The notes under the pieces: generated by a model
Databases searched by the model: none
Told to the model about the DNA's origin: nothing
The model's input: only the letters and a program-made list of their open reading frames with translations
Program-made: the position numbers and the translations under genes
Origin: Casp-actino8 sp032118015
GTDB taxonomy: Bacteria; Actinomycetota; Acidimicrobiia; Acidimicrobiales; Ilumatobacteraceae
Direction of reading: 5' to 3'
Assembly: GCA_032118015.1 (NCBI GenBank)
Contig: JAULYE010000202.1
Coordinates: forward strand, 1-35,808
Length of the DNA: 35,808 nt
In this document: positions 22,597 through 29,716 of the stretch, piece after piece
Layout of the letters: every line of letters begins with the position of its first letter
Numbering within the stretch: the stretch's first letter is position 1

Positions 22597-25173
22597 ATGA
22601 TGCGCGATATCCAGCAACTCGTCTCTGAACTCACCCTCGACGAGAAGGCGCTCCTGACCTCTGGAGCCTCGATGTGGACGACCCAAGGGATCGACCGAGT
22701 CGGCATCCCCTCGGTTACGGTCACCGACGGTCCCGCCGGAGCGCGCGGTCCAACTCTTCCCGCAATCGGCGCACAGGTGCCAACCCTGTGCATTCCCTGC
22801 GGTTCAGCACTCGGGGCCACATTCGACACCGAGTTGATCGAGCAGATCGGAAATGCACTCGGCCATCAGACTCGCACCCGAGGCGCACGAGTCTTGTTGG
22901 CGCCAACGGTCAATCTCCACCGCTCACCGCTGTTCGGCCGAAATTTCGAGTGCTACTCGGAAGACCCGGTGCTTTCCGGCCACCTTGCGGCTGCTTTCAT
23001 ACGCGGAGTGCAATCACATGGAGTCGCCACCACCGTCAAACATCTGGTCGGCAACGAGACCGAGTTCGAGAGGCTGACGATCGACACCGTGATCGACGAA
23101 AGGACGTTGCGCGAGGTCTACCTGCTGCCGTTCGAAATCGCCGTGCGCGAAGGACGAACACTCGGGATCATGACTTCCTACAACAGAGTCAACGGCTCGT
23201 ACTGTGCAGAGTCGCCTTGGCTACTGCGTGACATCGTGCGTGGTGAGTGGGGGTTCGAAGGGTTCTTCGTGACCGACTGGTTCGCCGGTGCGACGACCGA
23301 AGGAGCAGCACAGGCTGGTCTCGATCTGGAAATGCCCGCGCCTGCACGCGCCTATGGAAAGTTCCTCGCACAGGCTGTCACGCAAGGGCGAGTCGACGAG
23401 GCAGATCTCGACCGCGCCGCAATCACCTTGCTCAGCGTTTTCGAACGCCTCGGTGCACTCGATGATGAGCCGATGGCATCACATCCAATCGATCTGCCGG
23501 AACATCGGGCTCTGGCACGACGAGCAGCAGCGAGTTCCATCGTTCTTCTCAAGAACTCCCCCGTCGCGGGTACGCCGCTTCTGCCGCTGCGGACCCAGGA
23601 TCTGACATCGATCGCCGTCATCGGCCCGAATGCCGAGCGGGCGCGCATCATGGGCGGTGGCTCAGCAGAGGTACGGCCCCATCACCGAACATCGATCCTG
23701 TCGAGTCTCGTGGCGCGACTCGACGAGACAGTCGTCGTCCGACATGAGAGTGGAGGTTCGATCGACAAGAGCACACCGATGATCGACGGTGGCGATGTCA
23801 TGACAGACACGGGATCGCCGGGTTTCCATGTGCGCGTTTTCGATGGAACCCCTGGGAGTGGAGTCGAGCTGACAACATTCGACAGGCCCGATGGTCGGCT
23901 CCTTCTTGCCGGACGCAACGAGCCGGGCGTCCCGACGTCGGGGTATCACTTCATCGCAGATGGTCTGGTGTCGGTCGCTCACAGCGGTGCGTACATCGTG
24001 TCACTCGTCCAAGTGAGCCCCTGCCAGTTGTCGATCGACGGCCGCGTCGTGATCGACGGGGTGACCGAAACGCCACCCCGAGGAGAAGCCTTCTTCGGAA
24101 TGGGCAGTGAAGAGATGACTGCCGTCGTGGAACTCCAAGCGGGGCGCACACATCGATTCGAGCTCGAATGCGATGCTGGAAACAAGCAGTGGGTCCATGG
24201 AGCTCAGATCGGATTGGCTCCGATCGAGACAGGCGACCCCATCCAGCGAGCCGTCGACATCGCACGACAGAGCGATGTGGCGCTCGTGGTCGTTGGCACA
24301 ACCAATGACTGGGAGAGTGAAGGGCACAACCGCCGGACACTCGCTCTTCCCGGTCACCAAGAAGAGTTGATCCGTCGGGTGGCTGCTGCCAATGCGCGCA
24401 CAGTCGTACTCGTCAACACTGGAGCACCCATCGCCATGGATTGGGCAGACGACGTAGCTGCCATCGCACAGATCTGGTTTGGCGGCCAGGAAATGGGCGA
24501 TGCAGTCATCGATGTCGTGTTCGGACAGCAAGATCCAGGTGGACGATTGCCGATGACGATTCCCGACACGATCGAGCACACACCGGCATTCGGCAACTTT
24601 CCCGGCGAACACGGTCAGATTCGCTACGGGGAAGGTCTTCTGATCGGTCATCGCTGGTTCGAGGCACGCCAGCTGCTTCCTCGGTTTCCTTTCGGACATG
24701 GTCTGTCGTATGCATCCTTCGACGTCCAGGAACCACGGGCCGACAATCTCGAGATTGCGACCAATGGGGCCATCGATGGAACGGGTTCGCTCTCGTTCAG
24801 CGTTCCGGTGACCAATGAGGGCGAGCGCGCTGGTGCACATGTGGTGCAGATCTACATCGCACCGATTTCACCTCGAGTCCATCGCCCCCTCCAGGAATTG
24901 AAGGCCTTCGCCAAAGTTCACCTCGCACCAGGTGAGACAACACAAGTGCGATTCGAACTCGGTCCACGTGACTTCGCCTATTGGGACCCGGGTGACGCCT
25001 ATCGCAATGCACTCCAACCACAGGTCACTGGAGAACGCTCGTTCCGAACTTTGGATCGATCCGGACGATGGGTCGTCGATCCAGGCCTCTACGAGGTCCG
25101 CATTGCGTCTTCGTCAGCAGACATCGATCACACGATGACGATCACGATTCACGGTTCGAACATCACCGACTGA
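22597..25173 (+). CDS. Glycoside hydrolase family 3 beta-glucosidase-like enzyme
   Basis: An 858-residue GH3 enzyme, full length, releasing terminal beta-linked sugars. The (beta/alpha)8 domain has RVGIPSVTVTDGPAGAR, NLHRSPLFGRNFECYSEDP, TVKHLVGNETEFER and the nucleophile D227 in FFVTDWFAG. The second domain begins near 300 and carries the candidate acid/base glutamate in NDWESEGHNR. A PA14-type insertion (about 405-500) and a C-terminal Fn3-like domain (about 765-855: VPVTNEGERAGAHVVQIYI) complete the bacterial beta-glucosidase layout. There is no signal peptide, implying cytoplasmic action on imported oligosaccharides. AGGA precedes the ATGs at 22597 and 22600; either could be used. The last 11 bp overlap the convergent GH29 gene. 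Confidence 0.95.
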   Translation: MMRDIQQLVSELTLDEKALLTSGASMWTTQGIDRVGIPSVTVTDGPAGARGPTLPAIGAQVPTLCIPCGSALGATFDTELIEQIGNALGHQTRTRGARVLLAPTVNLHRSPLFGRNFECYSEDPVLSGHLAAAFIRGVQSHGVATTVKHLVGNETEFERLTIDTVIDERTLREVYLLPFEIAVREGRTLGIMTSYNRVNGSYCAESPWLLRDIVRGEWGFEGFFVTDWFAGATTEGAAQAGLDLEMPAPARAYGKFLAQAVTQGRVDEADLDRAAITLLSVFERLGALDDEPMASHPIDLPEHRALARRAAASSIVLLKNSPVAGTPLLPLRTQDLTSIAVIGPNAERARIMGGGSAEVRPHHRTSILSSLVARLDETVVVRHESGGSIDKSTPMIDGGDVMTDTGSPGFHVRVFDGTPGSGVELTTFDRPDGRLLLAGRNEPGVPTSGYHFIADGLVSVAHSGAYIVSLVQVSPCQLSIDGRVVIDGVTETPPRGEAFFGMGSEEMTAVVELQAGRTHRFELECDAGNKQWVHGAQIGLAPIETGDPIQRAVDIARQSDVALVVVGTTNDWESEGHNRRTLALPGHQEELIRRVAAANARTVVLVNTGAPIAMDWADDVAAIAQIWFGGQEMGDAVIDVVFGQQDPGGRLPMTIPDTIEHTPAFGNFPGEHGQIRYGEGLLIGHRWFEARQLLPRFPFGHGLSYASFDVQEPRADNLEIATNGAIDGTGSLSFSVPVTNEGERAGAHVVQIYIAPISPRVHRPLQELKAFAKVHLAPGETTQVRFELGPRDFAYWDPGDAYRNALQPQVTGERSFRTLDRSGRWVVDPGLYEVRIASSSADIDHTMTITIHGSNITD

Positions 25174-26506
25174 TTCGCAGCGTCCACACGGGTGTGTCAT
25201 CCGGACGCACTGGCAGTGTCAGGGAATTTCCACTTCGGGCGAGAGCCTGCGAATGACCGAGGAGATGAACATCTCCGGCAGGGAGGTCATCGATGACGAC
25301 GACTCGATCATCTGGTCGTCCACACACCATTGCATAGACATGTCCATCTTCGCCCGCTGTCAGTCGTACATCGATCCCCTCGCGAGTGACGAGACGTGAC
25401 TGCTCGAATGGACGACTTCCGTAGATCGCAGGTCCATTCACGTCGAGCCACTGACCCATGGCCAGGATGCGTATCTGCTGAGCCCAAGGGATCTCTCCGC
25501 CGGGCATCGCCCCGAAATTGAGCAGCAGATTGCCGCCATCGGCGACGATGTTCACGAACATCCGAATCAAATCAGGAATCGGCAAATAAGAGTGCTCGCC
25601 CTCGGATTCGGTGTACCCGAAACTGGTACCGATGCCACGGCATACCTCGAACATCATCGAAGGATCGTCGGACTCGATCGTGTATTCCGGAGTGCGGAAA
25701 TCTGCGTGTGCTGTTCCTCTCATGACACCGAGAACATCGAATCGGTCGTTGACCACACCATCGGGATTTCCGTTGTAGAAGTCGGCGATCACACCTGCCG
25801 CTCCTGCCCCGAAGCCGGGATAGCCAATATCGTTCCACAGGACATCCGGTTGATAACGCGCGATCAGCTCGCGCCAATGGGTGTCTGCGTAGTCGTGATA
25901 GAGATCATCCTGTGGGATGGCGGCGAAGAGCGACCGCCAATTGGAGATGCCCAGTCCTTGGAACGTCCAGTCGATACCGCCCGAGTAGTACACGCCGAAT
26001 CGCAGGCCCGCTCCGCGCGCGGCGTCTGCACACTCTCCGACGAAATCTCGCTTGGACGACCATGCCTCGCCGCGATGCGGGTTCGGAGTCTCTGAAGGCC
26101 ACATGAGAACACCGTCATGATGTTTCGTCACTGCCACGCAGTAGCGCGCCCCTGAACGCGCCATGAGGTCCTGCCACCTGCGGGGGTTCCAGCCTTGCGC
26201 GGCATCGAAGAACCTGTTCACGAAGACGGAGTAGTCACAGTCACCCCAGACGCGAGCATGGTGTTCGCCTGCCGGTGAACCGGGGATGTTCACCGAGTTC
26301 CAGTACCACTCCGCATACGGCGTGTGACTGAACGCTTTCTCCTCACCCTCTTCACGTGCGAGTGTGAATGGATCTTTGCCTACGGGTGCGAATGCCGGCA
26401 CGGAACCCACGGTCCAATGCGAGAAAAGTCCGAATTTGGCATTGCGATACCACATTGGCACTTCGTGACGACGCAGTGACTCGAACTCAGGCTCGTACGT
26501 CTCCAT
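25163..26506 (-). CDS. Glycoside hydrolase family 29 alpha-L-fucosidase
   Basis: A 447-residue retaining fucosidase. The N-terminal block WYRNAKFGLFSHWTVGSVPAF, the KHHDGVLMW loop (128-135), GVYYSGGIDW and the catalytic nucleophile D226 in DVLWNDIGYP identify GH29; NLLLNFGAMPGGEIP and GQWLDVNGPAIYG are the other family blocks, followed by a small C-terminal beta domain. It lacks a signal peptide, so probably acts in the cytoplasm. The acid/base residue is not conserved in this family and cannot be assigned by eye. The ATG at 26506 follows a G-rich Shine-Dalgarno (GGGGGAA). It converges with the GH3 gene with an 11-bp overlap, so the two are not one operon. Confidence 0.94.
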   Translation of the reverse strand: METYEPEFESLRRHEVPMWYRNAKFGLFSHWTVGSVPAFAPVGKDPFTLAREEGEEKAFSHTPYAEWYWNSVNIPGSPAGEHHARVWGDCDYSVFVNRFFDAAQGWNPRRWQDLMARSGARYCVAVTKHHDGVLMWPSETPNPHRGEAWSSKRDFVGECADAARGAGLRFGVYYSGGIDWTFQGLGISNWRSLFAAIPQDDLYHDYADTHWRELIARYQPDVLWNDIGYPGFGAGAAGVIADFYNGNPDGVVNDRFDVLGVMRGTAHADFRTPEYTIESDDPSMMFEVCRGIGTSFGYTESEGEHSYLPIPDLIRMFVNIVADGGNLLLNFGAMPGGEIPWAQQIRILAMGQWLDVNGPAIYGSRPFEQSRLVTREGIDVRLTAGEDGHVYAMVCGRPDDRVVVIDDLPAGDVHLLGHSQALARSGNSLTLPVRPDDTPVWTLRISR

Positions 26507-26615
26507 GGTTCCCCCACCCTGTTCCAGCGCTTCGTGTCACGCGCACAAGCGCATCCACAAGATGAAACGCTAGGCGATGGCGGCACTCGACGTCGTCACG
26601 GCGAGATTCCGCTGT

Positions 26616-27518
26616 TCAGGAATCCTGAGCGGAAAGGCGTTCTTCCGTTCGGCGCACGATCATCTCGCGTTCGGCCGCCGTCAACGGACGCGCTGTGCGC
26701 ACTCTGACTTCGAGATGCTCATCGTCCGAACCCGACGCCTTGATGTCGTCGACAAGAACGACTCCGGTCAGATGTTGAGATCCTGCGAGTGAGCGAATCG
26801 TCTCGGCCGCCATTGCTGCAGCCTGGGCGTTCTCGCTCTCGAGTGGAATCTGGATCGACAACTTTGTCTCAGCCGGCTCTTGACTGAGATTGCGAACAGA
26901 CAGCAATGCGGCATGTGGCAGGTGAATTGTGCTGTAGCCGTCTCGAAGCCGAGTCGAGACGAGACCGATGTGCTCGACGATTCCGCGAACGCCGCTGGAG
27001 AAGACTCCGGAGATTTCGATCTCATCACCCACGCCATAGCGATCCTCGAGGAGGACCGATAGTCCCGTGAGGTAGTCGTTGACCTTGTGCTGTCCACCGA
27101 TTGCCACCGCAGCGCCGATGAAGCCCGCACTCGACAAGAAGAAAGCTGCGTTCAATTCAAGGATGTGGAAAACAGCGATGATGACGCCGATCCACAAGAC
27201 GACAGCGAACAGGTGATGCAGCATGCGAGCCGCAGCATCGATTCGCTGACGCTGGCGATTCTCCGTGATACTCGTCGCCTCATACTCGCCGTAACGAGCC
27301 CGGGTCCTCCACCACTGGCTTGGTCGAACGAGGCTGCGCTTGGCGATGTAGCGCACAACTCGCCGAATCACAGGGTGAGAGATGCGCGTGACAACAAAGG
27401 CTCCGAGAACGACGAACAAAACGATGACTGGTCGCGATATGGCCTCGCCAGCCGAAACCGGATCATCCGGACTCGGGGTGAGCGTTGCGGAGAGGAGGTG
27501 AGAGATTTGTTCAAGCAT
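26616..27518 (-). CDS. Mechanosensitive ion channel, MscS family
   Basis: A 300-residue small-conductance mechanosensitive channel that releases solutes on hypo-osmotic shock. Three membrane segments are visible (about 31-48, 101-119, 125-142); the last, with AGFIGAAVAIGGQHKVNDYLTGL, is the pore helix and linker. The beta domain follows (LEDRYGVGDEIEISGVFSSGVRGIVEHIGLVSTRLRD), then the C-terminal alpha/beta domain. A cytoplasmic loop rich in Arg (60-95) separates TM1 and TM2. The ATG at 27518 is chosen; TAAACT at 27537-27532 lies 13 nt upstream, giving a leader of about 6 nt. A GTG at 27578 would add 20 residues that do not look like channel sequence. Confidence 0.92.
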   Translation of the reverse strand: MLEQISHLLSATLTPSPDDPVSAGEAISRPVIVLFVVLGAFVVTRISHPVIRRVVRYIAKRSLVRPSQWWRTRARYGEYEATSITENRQRQRIDAAARMLHHLFAVVLWIGVIIAVFHILELNAAFFLSSAGFIGAAVAIGGQHKVNDYLTGLSVLLEDRYGVGDEIEISGVFSSGVRGIVEHIGLVSTRLRDGYSTIHLPHAALLSVRNLSQEPAETKLSIQIPLESENAQAAAMAAETIRSLAGSQHLTGVVLVDDIKASGSDDEHLEVRVRTARPLTAAEREMIVRRTEERLSAQDS

Positions 27519-27565
27519 GTGTACCCACTCAAGTTTACGGGCGACTTCGATGATCGGGAGCGTGG

Positions 27566-27622
27566 TTCGCTGTGCCACTGAGTGTCATCGGCATCGAAAA
27601 CAACCGCATCGAAGGGAACCAT
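27566..27622 (-). pseudogene. Possible remnant of a HAD hydrolase N-terminus
   Basis: On the minus strand an ATG at 27622 opens MVPFDAVVFDADDTQWHSE, an almost perfect HAD-superfamily motif I (hydrophobic strand, then DxDxT, then W-H-x-E). Right after this the similarity stops and the frame runs into the mscS gene as non-HAD sequence. In intact HAD proteins of this type the residue after DDT is Leu; here it is Gln. It looks like the first 19 codons of a lost gene just upstream of mscS. A chance match is possible, as the stretch is short. Confidence 0.4.
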
Positions 27623-27701
27623 CACGTCGGTTCCAGACGATTCATTCACCCGATTCACGCCGATGGCTTCTTTCAAGAATCAAGGTGTTGCAAACTCCCC
27701 G

Positions 27702-27713
27702 TAGTCTTGAGCC
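27702..27713 (+). promoter_or_regulatory. Leaderless-type promoter of the polysaccharide deacetylase gene
   Basis: TAGTCT at 27702-27707, a 6-nt spacer, then ATG at 27714. Confidence 0.6.
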
Positions 27714-28541
27714 ATGGTGTCGATTCCGGGCACATACGGACGCTGTGTGGCAACGTTCGGTATCGCAGTGTCGATCGCCCTCCTTGCCACAGGATGCTCG
27801 AACGGCGCCTCGGGTGATGCGGTCGCGCAAACCTCACCATCGACGACGATGACACCAATGTCAACATCCACGTCGACCACGACTACTTCTTCGACGACCA
27901 CCACCACAAGTCCTCCAATGGGCATCCCGACCTACAGCGTTCCGCCGGTCGTTCCCGTCGATGGCAAAGCCGCATTGATCCGCAAGGTGGACACCACTGA
28001 CCGCGTCGTTTTCCTGACCATTGACGACGGCATCGTCAAGGATCAGCAGGCGATGGACTTCATCATCGAAAATCGCTGGCCAGTGACTTTGTTCCTCGTG
28101 TCCGGTGAATACAAGGAGAATCCCGAATTCTTCGAGCGTGTTCTCGATGTTGGTGGCACCATCGCATCGCACACACTTTCTCATCCAGCCCTCAAAGGCA
28201 TGTCGGTCGATGCTCAAGAGCGCGAGATCTGCGGCATGGTCGACGTGATCCGCGATCGTGTCGGGGTCGTTGGACACTTCATGCGCCCTCCATATGGTTC
28301 CTATGACGAGAACACGCGGCGAGCAACAGCTACATGCGGTCTCAATTCCGTTGTGCTCTGGAACTCATCGCTGTGGGAGGGCAACATCGACATCATGCAT
28401 CGTCCCGGGCTCGAACCCGGCGACGTTTTCTTGACACACTTCCGCTCGGACCTCTACGACAACTTGTTGAAGCTCAACTACCACCTGTATGTCGAGGGAT
28501 TTCGTCTGGGAAGACTGCAGGACTATCTGCCCCTGTCCTGA
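27714..28541 (+). CDS. Lipoprotein polysaccharide deacetylase (NodB domain)
   Basis: A 275-residue exported carbohydrate esterase family 4 protein, probably acting on peptidoglycan or another cell-envelope glycan. A lipoprotein signal ends in LATGC (C28). A Ser/Thr-rich linker (about 37-67, including a run of threonines) joins it to the NodB domain: TIDDG (D104, D105), the metal histidines H153 and H157 in SHTLSHPAL, RPPYGSYDENTR (from 191), then VVLWNSSLW and a late LTHF histidine. The usual TFDDG is TIDDG. The start is fixed by the TAGTCT box 6 nt upstream of the ATG. Its end faces the HTH gene across 21 nt. Confidence 0.92.
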   Translation: MVSIPGTYGRCVATFGIAVSIALLATGCSNGASGDAVAQTSPSTTMTPMSTSTSTTTTSSTTTTTSPPMGIPTYSVPPVVPVDGKAALIRKVDTTDRVVFLTIDDGIVKDQQAMDFIIENRWPVTLFLVSGEYKENPEFFERVLDVGGTIASHTLSHPALKGMSVDAQEREICGMVDVIRDRVGVVGHFMRPPYGSYDENTRRATATCGLNSVVLWNSSLWEGNIDIMHRPGLEPGDVFLTHFRSDLYDNLLKLNYHLYVEGFRLGRLQDYLPLS

Positions 28542-28550
28542 TCCAGACCG

Positions 28551-28565
28551 TGATCGAGTCGATCA
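28551..28565. terminator. Palindrome between converging genes
   Basis: TGATCGA-G-TCGATCA, a perfect 7-bp inverted repeat between the deacetylase and HTH gene ends, overlapping the HTH stop. It could form a small hairpin; no T-run. Confidence 0.35.
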
Positions 28566-28934
28566 GCGGTGTAAAGCATTGAGATAGTTGTACACCGTGA
28601 TGCGGGACACGGCCATTGCGTCAGCTACATCTTCGACAGCTCGCCGAAGAATGAACGCGCCCCGCTCATCGAGCAGTCGGATTGCCTTTTGTTTCTGCTC
28701 ACGGCTCATCTGAGCCAGCCGACAACCCAACTCGTGCTCGACTCCCTCGATCAATCGGTCCAATGCTCCGTGCAGAGCCGGAGGACGAACTCCGATCACA
28801 ACATCACCGTCGAATTCGATCGGGACGTCCGATGGCTCCATCTCTTCACGTGACACGAACGAACACCCGAGTGACTCGACCACCGGTTGCAGCATCGCAA
28901 CAATTGCTTCGTGCATCGACGACGGATTCGTCAC
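28563..28934 (-). CDS. Small HTH transcriptional regulator (YheO-like HTH)
   Basis: A 123-residue DNA-binding protein. The C-terminal half (about 65-122) is a helix-turn-helix of the YheO-like HTH_22 type: SREQKQKAIRLLDERGAFIL, RRAVEDVADAMAVSRITVYNYLN. The N-terminal half (MHEAIVAMLQPVVESLGCSF; DVPIEFDGDVVIGVRPPAL) is much shorter than the PAS-like sensor domain of YheO and I do not recognise its ligand. Its ATG overlaps the stop of the thiamine-binding-like gene by 4 nt, so the two proteins are made together from the message that starts at the triplicated promoter. A role as autoregulator of that promoter, perhaps with the partner protein as ligand sensor, is inference. Confidence 0.75.
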   Translation of the reverse strand: MTNPSSMHEAIVAMLQPVVESLGCSFVSREEMEPSDVPIEFDGDVVIGVRPPALHGALDRLIEGVEHELGCRLAQMSREQKQKAIRLLDERGAFILRRAVEDVADAMAVSRITVYNYLNALHR

Positions 28935-29194
28935 GAAAGGCTCTCCAGCCCTGCGGATTCGGCTTCCACTCGTTCGATGTGCACTGCCACACGTGTCGCT
29001 CCATGGGCGTAGGCGCTACGGACGAGTGCTTCGATCGCCTCGATCACAGCTGAGTCCTCACCGGAGAACTCCGAGGCAAAAGGCCCGAATACGACAGTGA
29101 ACCCGAGCGACTCGACTGACGTCACAGCCTCCCGCACATGTGGTCCTGGCTGACCTTCGACGAATGGTTCGACGGTGAACTCGGCTCGTAGCAC
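28931..29194 (-). CDS. Thiamine-binding-fold (YkoF/MTH1187-like) small protein
   Basis: An 87-residue protein matching the thiamine-binding protein family (PF01910): LRAEFTVEPFVEGQPGPHVREAV is strand 1 plus helix 1, GFTVVFGPFASEFSGE the middle strands, and AIEALVRSAYAHGATRVAVHIERV the second helix and last strand of a ferredoxin-like fold. In YkoF the family binds thiamine or hydroxymethylpyrimidine compounds; ligand binding is not demonstrated for single-domain relatives. The GTG at 29194 is exactly 6 nt after a TACGCT box. It is coupled by a 4-nt overlap to an HTH gene, and its promoter is present three times in tandem. Confidence 0.78.
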   Translation of the reverse strand: MLRAEFTVEPFVEGQPGPHVREAVTSVESLGFTVVFGPFASEFSGEDSAVIEAIEALVRSAYAHGATRVAVHIERVEAESAGLESLS

Positions 29195-29206
29195 AACGTC
29201 AGCGTA
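29195..29206 (-). promoter_or_regulatory. Proximal leaderless-type promoter of the thiamine-binding/HTH pair
   Basis: TACGCT at 29206-29201, a 6-nt spacer, then GTG at 29194. Reading upstream, CTGACG lies 18 bp away as a -35-like element in the next repeat unit. Both recur in the tandem array. Confidence 0.6.
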
Positions 29207-29278
29207 TGCGCTGCGTGATGTGAACGTCAGCGTATGCGCTGCGTGATGTGAACGTCAGCGTATGCGCTGCGCGATGAA
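29195..29278. repeat. Three 28-bp tandem units carrying a triplicated promoter
   Basis: Units 29195-29222 and 29223-29250 are identical; 29251-29278 differs only in its last few bases. On the minus strand each holds a TACGCT -10-like box (29201-29206, 29229-29234, 29257-29262) and CTGACG, spaced so that CTGACG of one unit is 18 bp upstream of TACGCT of the next. Each unit also has a dyad, CAGCG-TATG-CGCTG. The array fills the gap between the WXG100 stop and the GTG at 29194. Confidence 0.9.
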
Positions 29279-29282
29279 TACC

Positions 29283-29564
29283 TCAGCGCAGACCCATGAC
29301 TCGCCTCAACTCATCTGCCCTCAGAATGCAATCCCGTCCTGCAATCTCGAATGCCTCGGACAGCCGTGAGAGCACCGTTCGGAACGAGGTACTCCATTCG
29401 TTCTCGAAGGATTGACGGGCGGGTCCGACCCACGTCGTTCCCGACAACGACTGTGCAACCATCGAGACGATCGAGTCGACAGCCTCACGCTGTCGAGTCA
29501 ACGTCGTTCCCAAATTGGCCAACTGATCCGGATCGGCTCCGAACATTCCTCCCATACCCGACAT
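29283..29564 (-). CDS. WXG100-family (ESAT-6-like) small protein
   Basis: A 93-residue helical-hairpin protein with W45-V-G47 in SGTTWVGPARQSFENEW, the position of the WxG turn, flanked by two amphipathic helices (LTRQREAVDSIVSMVAQSL; FRTVLSRLSEAFEIAGRDC). Such proteins are normally type VII secretion substrates or partners. No ESX component (EccC, EccD, a PE/PPE-like partner) is in the window, and no YxxxD/E export signal is obvious at the C-terminus (ADELRRVMGLR). The ATG at 29564 follows GAGAGGGG; an ATG at 29579 would add five residues. The Met/Gly-rich start (MSGMGGMFGADPDQL) resembles YbaB/EbfC-like or other short proteins, but the WxG pattern fits better. Confidence 0.7.
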   Translation of the reverse strand: MSGMGGMFGADPDQLANLGTTLTRQREAVDSIVSMVAQSLSGTTWVGPARQSFENEWSTSFRTVLSRLSEAFEIAGRDCILRADELRRVMGLR

Positions 29565-29704
29565 GACTACCCCTCTCACGAGATCCGCGTGCGTACGGAT
29601 TGTGCTGCACGCCGAGAATGTGGGCGCAAACGCGATCGAACGAGCTCAGGTTTCCGTCAAGATCGTCGTTCGTCTCCACTGCCCTGACACCCTGAGTCCG
29701 TGCC

Positions 29705-29716
29705 TACGATGCTGTC
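29705..29716 (+). promoter_or_regulatory. Leaderless-type promoter of the M20 amidohydrolase gene
   Basis: TACGAT at 29705-29710, a 6-nt spacer, then ATG at 29717. A CTGACA sequence lies about 15 bp upstream of the box as a possible -35. Confidence 0.6.

Noticed and set aside
26616..26628. TCAGGA-A-TCCTGA palindrome at the end of mscS
   Set aside because: It is short, lies within the coding end of mscS and has no T-run; not supported as a terminator.
29195..29278. Possible CRISPR array
   Set aside because: Units are directly adjacent with no spacers, only three copies and no cas genes; this is a tandem promoter duplication.
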